Source: an uncultured Aliivibrio sp. (GTDB lineage: Bacteria > Pseudomonadota > Gammaproteobacteria > Enterobacterales > Vibrionaceae). Taken from it: a DNA stretch of 64,000 bases. Below the pieces are notes generated by a model. That model searched no databases, was not told where the DNA came from, and saw only the letters and a list, made by a program, of their open reading frames with translations. A program made the position numbers and the translations under genes. Position 1 is the stretch's first letter; each line of letters starts with the position of its first letter. Shown piece after piece: positions 19,491-28,799 of this stretch. The DNA lies in NCBI RefSeq assembly GCF_946479765.1, contig NZ_CAMLHO010000001.1, positions 62,001-126,000 on the forward strand, written 5' to 3'.

Positions 19491-19527
19491 ATTGGGAGCC
19501 GAAAACTCACGGGCGGTAGCATGTTTA
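19491..19527 (+). promoter_or_regulatory. JUMPStart region with ops (RfaH recruitment) element
   Basis: The segment from GGGAGC at 19494 to GGGCGGTAGCATGTTTA resembles the JUMPStart sequence found before long polysaccharide operons. The core GGCGGTAGCATG at 19512-19523 matches the ops consensus GGCGGTAGCGTG at 11 of 12 bases. ops pauses RNA polymerase and loads RfaH, which allows read-through of long operons. It lies 53 bases before the first EPS gene. Promoter hexamers upstream are ambiguous (TTGACA at 19388 and 19453). The rest of 19019-19490 shows no gene I can support. Confidence 0.85.
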
Positions 19528-19576
19528 AAATATACTGCCATTCAAGGACTATTTAATATCTTGTTGGTTATATAGT

Positions 19577-20980
19577 ATGGAAACTAATCTTAAATTACAC
19601 AGTAATAATAGCGGACTTAGCCTAATTTACAGGGTTATTGACTCTATTATCATCTTTTCTACCTTCTATTGCATCTCACTTTTTTATACAGATACATTTA
19701 GTAAAAGTCACCTTTTAACAGTAACTTACGCCATATTGATATATTTAATAATAGCCGAAAGAGATGACTTATATCGTTCATGGCGTGTGTATCGTTTTAT
19801 TGATGATATTTTTAATTTAAGCCGAGCTTGGTTTGTTACTTTTCTTGTGCTTGTTGTTATTGCTTTTTTTTCCAAAGTGAGTGCTGATTATTCTCGGGTA
19901 GTCGGTGGCCTTTGGTTAATTATAACCCCTATATTACTTACGATATGGCGATATGTCGCTAAGCAAATATTAAAAACCTTATGTTCTTATGGTTACAATA
20001 GAAAAGATGCCGTTATTATTGGCGTAACAGATAATGGTATTCAACTTGCTAACCAACTAAAAAATCAGCCAGAGCTGAGTATTAATGTCATTGGCTTTTA
20101 TGATGACCGTGAAGAAGAACGACTGAATCTAGATAATTTGCCCGCCCCCTTTAAAGGCAAAGTATCAAAAGCATTGAAGCTTTCAAAAAAAGGACTTGTT
20201 CAACACGTCTATATATCAATGCCAATGAAAGCAAATGAACGGATCAAGCAATACCTAAATATCTTCTCAGATACTACGGCCAATACTTATCTTATCCCTG
20301 ATTTTTTTATCTATAATCTGATGCAGTCACGTCTAAGTTCAATTGGAAACATTCCAACCATTAGCATTCATGATACACCATTCTACGGTTCTAATAGTTG
20401 GTTAAAAAGAGCTCAAGACATCATAGTTTCGATCGGTATTATTATACTTATCAGTCCAATACTCCTTGCTGTTTCGATTGGTGTAAAACTCTCCTCTCCT
20501 GGCCCCGTTATCTTTAAACAGTATAGATACGGGCTTGATGGCCGCCGGATAAAAGTGTGGAAATTTCGCTCTATGAGCACGCTAGATAACGGTAATGTCG
20601 TTAAGCAAGCAACCAAAAATGACCCACGAATTACGCCTTTTGGTGCTTTCATTCGTAGAACGTCTCTTGATGAACTCCCACAATTTTTCAATGTACTGCA
20701 AGGACGTATGTCTATCGTGGGACCACGACCTCATGCAGTCGCCCATAATGAAGAATATCGACCAATTGTTGAACGCTATATGCTACGACACAAAGTTAAG
20801 CCGGGGATCACTGGACTTGCACAAGTAAAAGGGTTCCGTGGTGAAACAGATACTCTTGATAAAATGCAAAAACGTGTTGAATTTGACCTTAAATACATTC
20901 AATCATGGTCAACATGGTTGGATATAAAAATTATTTTCATGACCATTTTCAAAGGCTTTACGGGTAAAACGGCCTACTAA
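19577..20980 (+). CDS. Undecaprenyl-phosphate sugar phosphotransferase (WcaJ/VpsL type)
   Basis: Polyisoprenyl-phosphate hexose-1-phosphate transferase that puts the first sugar-1-phosphate, probably glucose or galactose, on undecaprenyl phosphate at the inner membrane. The 467 residues hold four N-terminal helices (about 15-130) and a CoA-binding-like domain (about 140-265). A further helix precedes the catalytic bacterial-sugar-transferase domain (about 275-467) with KRAQDI, SPGPVIFKQ, KFRSM, RRTSLDELPQ, GPRPHAV, KPGITGLAQV and FDLKYI. It is the first gene after the ops element, with the next gene 10 bases away. V. cholerae VpsL is the nearest named relative by architecture. Confidence 0.92.
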   Translation: METNLKLHSNNSGLSLIYRVIDSIIIFSTFYCISLFYTDTFSKSHLLTVTYAILIYLIIAERDDLYRSWRVYRFIDDIFNLSRAWFVTFLVLVVIAFFSKVSADYSRVVGGLWLIITPILLTIWRYVAKQILKTLCSYGYNRKDAVIIGVTDNGIQLANQLKNQPELSINVIGFYDDREEERLNLDNLPAPFKGKVSKALKLSKKGLVQHVYISMPMKANERIKQYLNIFSDTTANTYLIPDFFIYNLMQSRLSSIGNIPTISIHDTPFYGSNSWLKRAQDIIVSIGIIILISPILLAVSIGVKLSSPGPVIFKQYRYGLDGRRIKVWKFRSMSTLDNGNVVKQATKNDPRITPFGAFIRRTSLDELPQFFNVLQGRMSIVGPRPHAVAHNEEYRPIVERYMLRHKVKPGITGLAQVKGFRGETDTLDKMQKRVEFDLKYIQSWSTWLDIKIIFMTIFKGFTGKTAY

Positions 20981-20990
20981 AGGATTAGTA

Positions 20991-22223
20991 ATGAACATCT
21001 TGAAAAAAACGCTGATAACTGGAGTAATATTAAGTTCATGCCCTGCCGTTATTGCAAATGAGAGTGAGGGGCATATAACTGAGTTAGGTTTCAAAGTTAC
21101 TCCTCTGTTTGAAGCCAAATTAGAGCATAATGACAATATTGGTCGTTACTCATCATCACAACAACCAGACTCCTCAAGTATTCTTGAAGTAAAACCTGGT
21201 TTGATGTTGGAATCAGACCGAAACGGCAATTTATATCAAGTTGCTTATCAAATAGCTTCTGGTCGCTATTTTGATAGTCATGATGATGACTACCTAGATC
21301 ACCGCTTTACCACCAATAATTTTATACAAATCAGTCAACGAAATGGGATTGGTTTCAACTATACCTATCTCCAATTACATGAAGAGAGAGGGACAGGAAT
21401 TTTAGCTGGTGACCAACTATCAACTATCGCTAATGAACCAGCTGTATATGCTCTTCATAACACTAGCATCACTCATGTTTATGGTGCTAAACGTGCCAAA
21501 GGTAGAATTGAATCCAATTTAAGATATGAGAAAAAAACCTATAAAAATTATAGGGATCTAACGACAGAGAAACTCCAACCACTTAGCACTAAATTTAATG
21601 ATTATGATGAATTTGGTGGTGCTGTCGCCTTTTACTACGATATAAAACCTGCAACCGATTTACTGTTTGAAATTGACCTTGCCGAACGAAACTACCAGCT
21701 CAATGATCCCTTTAGTAACAAATCACAAGACGATCTTAATGCGTATTACTTAGTCGGTACCAAATGGGATATAACAGGCAAAACGGCTGGCAAATTACGA
21801 TTTGGCTTACAAAATAAAAAATATAAAGACCATGATAGAGAAGATTTTAGTGGATTTAGTTGGGATTTAGATTTCACCTGGAAGCCAATAAATTACTCTA
21901 CGATCAATGTCTCTGCCTCTCAACGAGCAAAAAATCCAGACCAAGGTTCTAATTATATTAATGAAACCCGCTTTGATGGCTCTTGGCAGCACTACTGGTT
22001 AACACACTTTTACAGCAACATCAGTTTAAACCTAGTTAATGATGACTATTCTAGTAGCAACCGTAAGGATGACCTATTAGAAACGGCATTATTTTTCGGA
22101 TATGAGCTAAGAGATTATGCAGAAATCACAGCAGGTTGGCGCTACGAAAATAATGATTCATCTATTGCTGTTAATAGCTATCAACAGAATGTGTTTTACC
22201 TCGCCACTAACTTAATTTTTTAA
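20991..22223 (+). CDS. Outer-membrane beta-barrel protein for polysaccharide export (VpsM-like)
   Basis: 410 residues with a signal peptide (about 1-22, ending VIA-NES). Alternating beta strands follow, rich in aromatic and polar residues (for example GIGFNYTYLQLHEE and TINVSASQRAKNP), ending in a C-terminal aromatic residue (FYLATNLIF), the usual outer-membrane barrel signature. Its place between the initiating transferase and a short OPX protein is that of VpsM in V. cholerae vps-II. It probably forms the outer-membrane pore, because the neighbouring OPX protein lacks a membrane-spanning part. Confidence 0.82.
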   Translation: MNILKKTLITGVILSSCPAVIANESEGHITELGFKVTPLFEAKLEHNDNIGRYSSSQQPDSSSILEVKPGLMLESDRNGNLYQVAYQIASGRYFDSHDDDYLDHRFTTNNFIQISQRNGIGFNYTYLQLHEERGTGILAGDQLSTIANEPAVYALHNTSITHVYGAKRAKGRIESNLRYEKKTYKNYRDLTTEKLQPLSTKFNDYDEFGGAVAFYYDIKPATDLLFEIDLAERNYQLNDPFSNKSQDDLNAYYLVGTKWDITGKTAGKLRFGLQNKKYKDHDREDFSGFSWDLDFTWKPINYSTINVSASQRAKNPDQGSNYINETRFDGSWQHYWLTHFYSNISLNLVNDDYSSSNRKDDLLETALFFGYELRDYAEITAGWRYENNDSSIAVNSYQQNVFYLATNLIF

Positions 22224-22238
22224 CCAACGGACACCACA

Positions 22239-22772
22239 ATGACTCGTATTTCTACGTTCAGTTTATTACTAATGTTTCTCATGGTTATTTCATTTCAATC
22301 TATGGCACTAAACAATAATTATACGATTGGAGCCGGAGATAGGATCCAGATATCCGTTTATGGTGAGGATAATCTCTCTATTGATGATTTATATATTGAT
22401 AATAGTGGCACATTTGAATATCCCTATTTAGGTCAATTAAACCCGTTAGGAAAAACGGTTGAGCAACTGAAAAACACCATCATTAATGGACTAAAGGGGG
22501 ACTATCTTATCTCACCTAAAGTACGAGTTAGCATCATTGGGTTCAGAAGCATTTATGTAAATGGTGAAGTTAAAAAACCTGGAGGGTATGAATACCAACC
22601 CGGACTAACCGTAGACAAAGCAATTGCTCTTGCGGGAGGCTTTACTGATCGAGCAGCACGAAACAAAGTCTATATTGGACAATCAGGTAAAGACGATCTT
22701 AAAAACAAAGCAAAGCTATCTTCCGCTGTATCTCCTGGTGACATTATTGTTATCGAACAAAGCTTTTTCTAA
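22239..22772 (+). CDS. Short polysaccharide export (OPX/Wza-family) protein, VpsN-like
   Basis: 177 residues: signal peptide (about 1-23, SMA-LNNN), a polysaccharide-export domain (YTIGAGDRIQISVYGEDNLS through VRVSIIGF) and one SLBB domain (VYVNGEVKKPGGYEYQ-like, here IYVNGEVKKPGGYEY, to VYIG). It has no lipobox cysteine and ends soon after the SLBB domain, so the C-terminal amphipathic helix that lets E. coli Wza cross the outer membrane is missing. It should act as a periplasmic conduit between the Wzc-like protein and the barrel upstream. Confidence 0.9.
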   Translation: MTRISTFSLLLMFLMVISFQSMALNNNYTIGAGDRIQISVYGEDNLSIDDLYIDNSGTFEYPYLGQLNPLGKTVEQLKNTIINGLKGDYLISPKVRVSIIGFRSIYVNGEVKKPGGYEYQPGLTVDKAIALAGGFTDRAARNKVYIGQSGKDDLKNKAKLSSAVSPGDIIVIEQSFF

Positions 22773-22805
22773 TACTTTACCTTTTGCACCTAAATAATGG
22801 ATTGA

Positions 22806-25031
22806 ATGATGTTGGCTAGCCTTAAAAATGACTCTCTACAACAAGAACAACTGATTGATTTTGGATATTATGTCCATCTGATAAAAAAACGTTGGGTTTC
22901 CATTTCACTATTTACTGTCTTGTGTACAGCTATTGCTGTATTAATTGCTTTATCAATTACCCCAACTTATCGAGCAACTGCCACACTGTTAATTGAATCA
23001 TCTCAACAAAGAGCAATATCTATCGAAGAGGTTGTTGGCATTGATACTAGCGCAAAAGAATACTACCTAACTCAATTTGAAATTTTAAAATCTAATCAGG
23101 TGGCGCAACGCGTCATTGAAAAATTAAAACTAGAGCAAGTAGCAGAGTTTAATCCAAAACTTATCGCAACTGAACCAAGCTTTATTGATAACCTTAAAAA
23201 GGAATTATTATCACATCCATTAATTGAAGCACACTTTTCTCAAAAAACTGATGACAACATAAATATCTTAGCCCAGCAAGAAGCTATCAATCGCACGGCG
23301 CTAAAAATATTCAAATCACGCCTAACTATTTCACCAATTAGAAAAACTCAACTTGTTCATATTTCTTTTGAATCTCAAGATCCAAAATTAGCCGCAAAAA
23401 TTGCCAATGCTGTTGGTTTAGCATTTATTGAAAATAACTTGGAATCAAAACTGTTAGCAACAGAGCAAGCAACAGGGTGGATTAACCAAAGGCTCAATGA
23501 ATTAAAACAAAATTTAAATAACTCAGAACAGGCACTATTGCAATTTTTACAACAACAAAAGTTGATTGATAATAGCGGGATCTCTGCTTTAACCAGTTCA
23601 GAATTATCAAGTTTAACTAACCGTATTGCAGAAGCCGCGGATAAGCGTATTGAAGCACAAGCACTATACAATGCACTAAAAGGGAATAATAACGGAAATT
23701 TAGATTCCCTTGGTGCTAATTCTTTAATATCCAATCATCCGCAAATACGTGATATCCGCTTAGCCGAGTCTAATGCTGAAAAAGAAGTCAGTGAACTTTC
23801 TAAGCGCTACGGCCCTAAGCACGATAAGATGATACAAGCAAAAGCTCAGCTACAATCTATTCATACTCGTATAAAAAAATTAACCAGTAAGCTTGTCAGC
23901 GGCATCAAGGAAGAACTGATTAGCGCCAGAGAGCAAGAGCGTGTACTTAAAAATGAACTATTAAGTAAGAAAGGGGAATTCCAGGCATTAAGCGTCGTGA
24001 AAAGTGAATATGATTCACTTAAACGTGAAATAAGCAGTAATGCAAAACTGTATGATTTATTCTTAATTCGCCAAAAAGAAACCTCGGCAACCAGCGGCTT
24101 TAGTGCAGCAAATGCACGTTTCAGTGACTATGCTCTAGTGCCAGAGAATCCAAGTAAACCAAATCGAAAACTGATTGTAATATTGGCTTTATTTGCAAGT
24201 GCTAGCTTTGCCATCATCTTAGTGATCTGCCTAGATGCATTTAATAACACGATTACCTCTGCTCGTGATTTTGAAAGTAAGCTTGGTCTTTTACCAACAG
24301 GAACCATTCCAGAAATCAAAGACAAACAGTACAAAAAAACACCTATTGATGCCAACATCTTCGGCAATAGTAAATTTACCTTATTTCAGGAATCGATCGA
24401 TTCAATACGCACCTCTCTGTATTTAGTTCTTCCTAAATCAGAAAGAAAATTATTAGCGATTTCTTCTTCGGTTCCTGGGGAGGGCAAAACCACAACAGCA
24501 ATCAGTTTGGCTAATTCTTTCTCCCAGTTAGAAAAAGTACTAATCATTGACTGTGATTTAAGAAAACCCTCAGTTGGTGACCGCTTTGGTTTAGCAAAAA
24601 GCCACCCAGGTTTGAGTAATATTTTATTAATGAATACACCACTACAAGAGTGTATCGCTACCGTAAATAACTCTAATTTAGATGTTCTAAGTGCTGGCAT
24701 GTTGACTCCAAATCCTCAAGAGCTATTAAGCAGTGCTGCATTTGAAAAACTAATCAATCAGTTAGCAAGTAAGTACGACCGTATCATTTTAGATACTCCA
24801 CCCATTTTACCCGTAAAAGATGCGTTTATTGTGGGTAAATTAACTCAGGGGATTTTACTGGTCGTCAAAGTAAATAGTACCAGCAAGTCTGTTTATAAAC
24901 ACACCATGGCCCTATTTACAAAACATCAAATAATGATCGATGGTGTAATACTAAATAAAGTACAACCAGCGAAAAAAGGCACGCATACCTATTCTGAATA
25001 CTCACAATATGCCCACACTAATAAAGGTTAA
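22806..25031 (+). CDS. Wzc/VpsO-type chain-length tyrosine autokinase
   Basis: Inner-membrane co-polymerase and BY-kinase that sets polymer length and export. Of 741 residues, the Wzz domain lies between two helices (about 35-55 and 455-475) with long coiled-coil periplasmic helices between. The cytoplasmic kinase domain has Walker A (SSVPGEGKTTTA), Walker A' (VLIIDCDLRKPS) and Walker B (RIILDTPPI), and the C-terminal tyrosine cluster THTYSEYSQYAH that is autophosphorylated. ATG at 22806 or 22809 can start. The cognate phosphatase (Wzb-like) is encoded 20 kb downstream. Confidence 0.93.
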   Translation: MMLASLKNDSLQQEQLIDFGYYVHLIKKRWVSISLFTVLCTAIAVLIALSITPTYRATATLLIESSQQRAISIEEVVGIDTSAKEYYLTQFEILKSNQVAQRVIEKLKLEQVAEFNPKLIATEPSFIDNLKKELLSHPLIEAHFSQKTDDNINILAQQEAINRTALKIFKSRLTISPIRKTQLVHISFESQDPKLAAKIANAVGLAFIENNLESKLLATEQATGWINQRLNELKQNLNNSEQALLQFLQQQKLIDNSGISALTSSELSSLTNRIAEAADKRIEAQALYNALKGNNNGNLDSLGANSLISNHPQIRDIRLAESNAEKEVSELSKRYGPKHDKMIQAKAQLQSIHTRIKKLTSKLVSGIKEELISAREQERVLKNELLSKKGEFQALSVVKSEYDSLKREISSNAKLYDLFLIRQKETSATSGFSAANARFSDYALVPENPSKPNRKLIVILALFASASFAIILVICLDAFNNTITSARDFESKLGLLPTGTIPEIKDKQYKKTPIDANIFGNSKFTLFQESIDSIRTSLYLVLPKSERKLLAISSSVPGEGKTTTAISLANSFSQLEKVLIIDCDLRKPSVGDRFGLAKSHPGLSNILLMNTPLQECIATVNNSNLDVLSAGMLTPNPQELLSSAAFEKLINQLASKYDRIILDTPPILPVKDAFIVGKLTQGILLVVKVNSTSKSVYKHTMALFTKHQIMIDGVILNKVQPAKKGTHTYSEYSQYAHTNKG

Positions 25032-25040
25032 GGAACAACC

Positions 25041-26177
25041 ATGAAGAGACAAATTAGAGTGCTTTCTGTTTTTGGGACTCGTCCAGAAGCAATCAAGATG
25101 GCACCACTGGTGCATAAACTTAATGACGACCAATGTATTGAAAGCAAGGTATGCGTTACAGCACAACACCGTGAAATGCTTGATCAAGTACTCAACTTAT
25201 TTGAAATTAAACCTGACTTCGATCTAAACATTATGAAGCCAGGTCAGTCTTTATATGACGTTACATCAAATATCCTCATGGGTCTTAAATCTGTATTAGA
25301 AGAGTTTCAACCAGACATTGTACTTGTTCACGGTGACACCGCGACGACGCTTTCAACCAGTTTAGCGGCATATTATCAACAAATAGCAGTCGGCCATGTA
25401 GAAGCGGGGCTACGTACTGGTAATATTTACTCACCTTGGCCAGAAGAAGGTAACCGTAAATTAACAGGGGCGATTGCTACCTTACATTTTGCACCAACGA
25501 GCACATCACAGCAAAACTTACTAAATGAAGGCATTGCTAAAAGCAGCATTTCAACCACTGGAAATACCGTTATTGATGCTCTGTTCTTGGTGAAAGAAAA
25601 GCTAAAAGAAGATCAAGACCTTAATGCGACATTGGCCGCTCACTTTTCAGTGCTAGACCCAAATAAAAAACTCATCCTTGTTACAGGACATCGCCGTGAA
25701 AGTTTTGGCAATGGATTTGAACGAATTTGTGAAGCGCTCGTTGATATTGCTCAAAAACATCCTGAATGCCAAATCCTTTACCCTGTACATCTCAACCCAA
25801 ATGTACGCGAGCCAGTTAATCGCATCCTAAAAGGCGTCGATAATGTTCATCTAATTGAACCGCAAGACTATCTACCTTTTGTTTATTTAATGAACCAGGC
25901 ACATATTATCTTAACTGATTCTGGTGGCATTCAAGAAGAAGCTCCATCACTAGGTAAGCCCGTCTTAGTTATGCGTGATACGACTGAAAGACCTGAAGCC
26001 GTTGATGCGGGAACCGTAAAATTAGTTGGTACAGATAAGCAAGTGATTATAGATGCAGTAGAAGACCTACTCACTAATCAAGCCAATTATGAAAGTATGA
26101 GCCGAGCACACAACCCATACGGAGACGGTAATGCGTGCGACCATATTATTGAAAAAATTAAGCAACATTTTGCCTAG
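25041..26177 (+). CDS. wecB: UDP-N-acetylglucosamine 2-epimerase (non-hydrolysing)
   Basis: Interconverts UDP-GlcNAc and UDP-ManNAc in the cytoplasm. The 378 residues carry the family motifs [13 protein letters not shown] (N-terminus), [23 protein letters not shown] and the UDP-site [27 protein letters not shown]. It is paired with wecC, so its product most likely goes to UDP-ManNAcA for the EPS repeat unit. This is presumably the EPS-dedicated copy; a housekeeping copy elsewhere cannot be excluded. The bases just before its ATG (25027-25043) are identical to those before wecC. Confidence 0.95.
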   Translation: MKRQIRVLSVFGTRPEAIKMAPLVHKLNDDQCIESKVCVTAQHREMLDQVLNLFEIKPDFDLNIMKPGQSLYDVTSNILMGLKSVLEEFQPDIVLVHGDTATTLSTSLAAYYQQIAVGHVEAGLRTGNIYSPWPEEGNRKLTGAIATLHFAPTSTSQQNLLNEGIAKSSISTTGNTVIDALFLVKEKLKEDQDLNATLAAHFSVLDPNKKLILVTGHRRESFGNGFERICEALVDIAQKHPECQILYPVHLNPNVREPVNRILKGVDNVHLIEPQDYLPFVYLMNQAHIILTDSGGIQEEAPSLGKPVLVMRDTTERPEAVDAGTVKLVGTDKQVIIDAVEDLLTNQANYESMSRAHNPYGDGNACDHIIEKIKQHFA

Positions 26178-26283
26178 TATCTCCTTTATATAAATATCGC
26201 TATGGCACTAAGTCCGTATTTATCTATTTCTAAATTTAAAATTATAGATGCTATAAAGGCACTAACATTGTTAAGGAACAACC

Positions 26284-27522
26284 ATGTCATTTAAAAAAGT
26301 TTCCGTTATTGGTTTAGGCTATATTGGACTTCCAACCGCTGCTGTCGTTGCCTCTCGGGGTATTGAAGTTATTGGTGTTGATGTGAACCAACACGCTGTG
26401 GATACAATTAATCAAGGTAAGATCCACATTGTAGAACCGGATTTAGACATTGTCGTTCGAGGCGTTGTTAGTACTGGCAATTTGCGCGCAACAACAACAC
26501 CAGAATCTGCAGACGCTTTTATGATTGCAGTGCCTACACCATTTAAAGAAAATAATGCACCAGATCTTAAATATATTGAAGCCGCAGCAAAGGCAATTGC
26601 TCCAGTATTAGAAAAAGGCAACTTAGTAATTCTTGAGTCAACCTCGCCAGTTGGTGCAACAGAAAAACTATCAGCTTGGCTTAAAGAGGCTCGTCCAGAT
26701 CTAAGTTTCCCACAAGATGCTGGCGACAGTGCTGACATCAAAGTTGCACACTGCCCAGAACGTGTATTACCTGGTTACGTATTACAAGAGTTAATAGCCA
26801 ATGACCGTGTAATTGGTGGCATGTCAAAAGCCTGTAGTGAAAGAGCGGTTGAGCTATACCAAACATTTGTTCGTGGTGAATGCATCATCACTAATGCTCG
26901 TACTGCGGAAATGGCAAAGCTGACAGAAAATTCATTCCGTGATGTGAATATTGCATTTGCAAATGAACTGTCTGTTATCAGTGATAAGTTAAAAATTAAT
27001 GTTTGGGAATTGATCAAACTAGCAAACCGCCATCCAAGGGTAAACATACTTAGTCCGGGACCAGGGGTTGGCGGCCACTGTATTGCGGTTGACCCTTGGT
27101 TTATCGTAGACAGTTGTCCAGAAGAGGCAAAGATTATTCGTCAAGCTCGCTTAACCAATGATGCGAAACCTCACTATGTGATTGATCAAATCGAAAAAGC
27201 AGCAGATGAGTTTAAACGCCCGGTTATTGCTTGTTTAGGCTTGGCATTTAAAGCGGATATTGATGATTTACGTGAAAGCCCTGCGCTGCAAATCGTCGAA
27301 GAACTCGCTGGAAAAAACATTGGTCAGATCTTTGCTGTCGAACCAAATGTTCACTCACTTCCAGAAAGCTTAGTTCACGCTGGCGTTGAACAAGTCACGC
27401 TTGAAACGGCATTAGAAAAAGCAAATATCATTGTAGTATTAGTTGATCATAAGCAATTTAAAGCAGCAGATAAAATTCAGTTTACAACTAAAGTTGTGAT
27501 TGATACCCGCGGCATTATTTAA
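26284..27522 (+). CDS. wecC: UDP-N-acetyl-D-mannosamine dehydrogenase
   Basis: NAD-dependent oxidation of UDP-ManNAc to UDP-ManNAcA. The 412 residues show the Rossmann motif GLGYIGLPTAAVVAS at the N-terminus, the LTENSFRDVNIAFANEL helix and the catalytic cysteine in GPGVGGHCIAVDPWF (about residue 266). The C-terminal UDP-binding domain includes LAFKADIDDLRESPA. It lies 106 bases after wecB with the same 17-base leader. The product supplies a negatively charged sugar, consistent with an acidic exopolysaccharide. Confidence 0.95.
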   Translation: MSFKKVSVIGLGYIGLPTAAVVASRGIEVIGVDVNQHAVDTINQGKIHIVEPDLDIVVRGVVSTGNLRATTTPESADAFMIAVPTPFKENNAPDLKYIEAAAKAIAPVLEKGNLVILESTSPVGATEKLSAWLKEARPDLSFPQDAGDSADIKVAHCPERVLPGYVLQELIANDRVIGGMSKACSERAVELYQTFVRGECIITNARTAEMAKLTENSFRDVNIAFANELSVISDKLKINVWELIKLANRHPRVNILSPGPGVGGHCIAVDPWFIVDSCPEEAKIIRQARLTNDAKPHYVIDQIEKAADEFKRPVIACLGLAFKADIDDLRESPALQIVEELAGKNIGQIFAVEPNVHSLPESLVHAGVEQVTLETALEKANIIVVLVDHKQFKAADKIQFTTKVVIDTRGII

Positions 27523-27653
27523 GTTATTTTTGTTAGGTGCGTCTAAAGAAGTGAAACCGTTAGATTTGATAACTCTTCACTTAAATACACCTTACAAACT
27601 GAACTGAATAAATATAGATAAGCTACATCAATAACCGCGTATAGGGATATTTA

Positions 27654-28799
27654 GTGAAAAAAATACTTTTGATCGTGCCTCTTTCCACTTTAGAGTTTGG
27701 CGCTAGTACAACCGGTGGTGTTGATTCAGTCTGCCAAATTTTATTAAAAGATTTAGTGGACACTGAATATAACGAGTATCAAATTCGCATATTGGCATTT
27801 GATCCAAAGTCCAAAGTAAGCCCTAACTCATCAATAATCACATTATCCCCTAGCGTTGAGATTCTGCATTTCCCTAGCAATGAAACAATTAAAGGGATTA
27901 AGGTCCCAGGGATAGTCTCTAATTTTATTCGCGTGAGACAAGAAGTAGCCAATTTTCACCCTGATATTATTCATGCACATTTAGCACCTTGGCTACTCGG
28001 TATCCGTGGAGTAAAAAGAGTCGCTACATTACATAATTATAAAAATATCGGCCGTAAATCAGTTTCATTACTCAATGATCTTTTCTATGCAAAATTATTA
28101 CCTTGGTTGTGTGATTTTTATGTTGATCATTACACTTGCGTCGGAAAAACTTTAGAAGTTGCGCTTAAAAAAGAGGTTAGTACACCAGTATCGATCATCG
28201 GAAATCCATTAAATCCCTCATATTTTAATTCTGTTCGAAATATCAACGAGTCCCCTACAATTAGGTTTATTACTTGTGCTTTACTAAGTCGAAAAAAACG
28301 TATTGATGCATCTATAAAATTGGTGATTCGCTTACATGATCTTGGTATGAATGTTGATTTAACTATTATAGGGCCTAATGTTGATAACCAATACTGGCAA
28401 GAGCTTCATGATCTTGTAAACCAGAAAAAAGCGAATAAATACATATTCTTCTCTGGAAGAAAAAATACCTATGAAATAAATGAGTTATATAAACATTCAA
28501 GCATTGGTATTTTTCTTTCATCTGAAGAAACCTTTGGCCTTGCCCCTCTTGAGATGCTTGCTAGTGGACTGCCTTTAATTTCTAGTGAAGTTGGTATTAT
28601 TGAAGAACGCCCTGATTTTTTTACCTCTATCGGCACTTGCATCATAGACCCAACCCAAGAAGACGCATCACTTTCTCAGGCGATGTCTTTTATCGATAAC
28701 CTTCCAGAAGTGGATTGCAATGCCTTAAAAAATGAGTTTTCAGTCAATGCTGTTAATAAGCAATATTTCACCATTTATAAGACGCTCTTAAATGCTTAA
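27654..28799 (+). CDS. GT4-family glycosyltransferase
   Basis: Probable cytoplasmic retaining glycosyltransferase of GT-B fold, 381 residues. The donor-site EX7E motif is seen in SSEETFGLAPLEMLASGLPLI (about residues 287-307), with the acceptor-side Gly-rich start TTGGVD near residue 22. The start is GTG with AGGGAT upstream. The last 8 bases overlap the flippase gene, a sign of operon coupling. The sugar and linkage cannot be read from sequence. Confidence 0.85.
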   Translation: MKKILLIVPLSTLEFGASTTGGVDSVCQILLKDLVDTEYNEYQIRILAFDPKSKVSPNSSIITLSPSVEILHFPSNETIKGIKVPGIVSNFIRVRQEVANFHPDIIHAHLAPWLLGIRGVKRVATLHNYKNIGRKSVSLLNDLFYAKLLPWLCDFYVDHYTCVGKTLEVALKKEVSTPVSIIGNPLNPSYFNSVRNINESPTIRFITCALLSRKKRIDASIKLVIRLHDLGMNVDLTIIGPNVDNQYWQELHDLVNQKKANKYIFFSGRKNTYEINELYKHSSIGIFLSSEETFGLAPLEMLASGLPLISSEVGIIEERPDFFTSIGTCIIDPTQEDASLSQAMSFIDNLPEVDCNALKNEFSVNAVNKQYFTIYKTLLNA

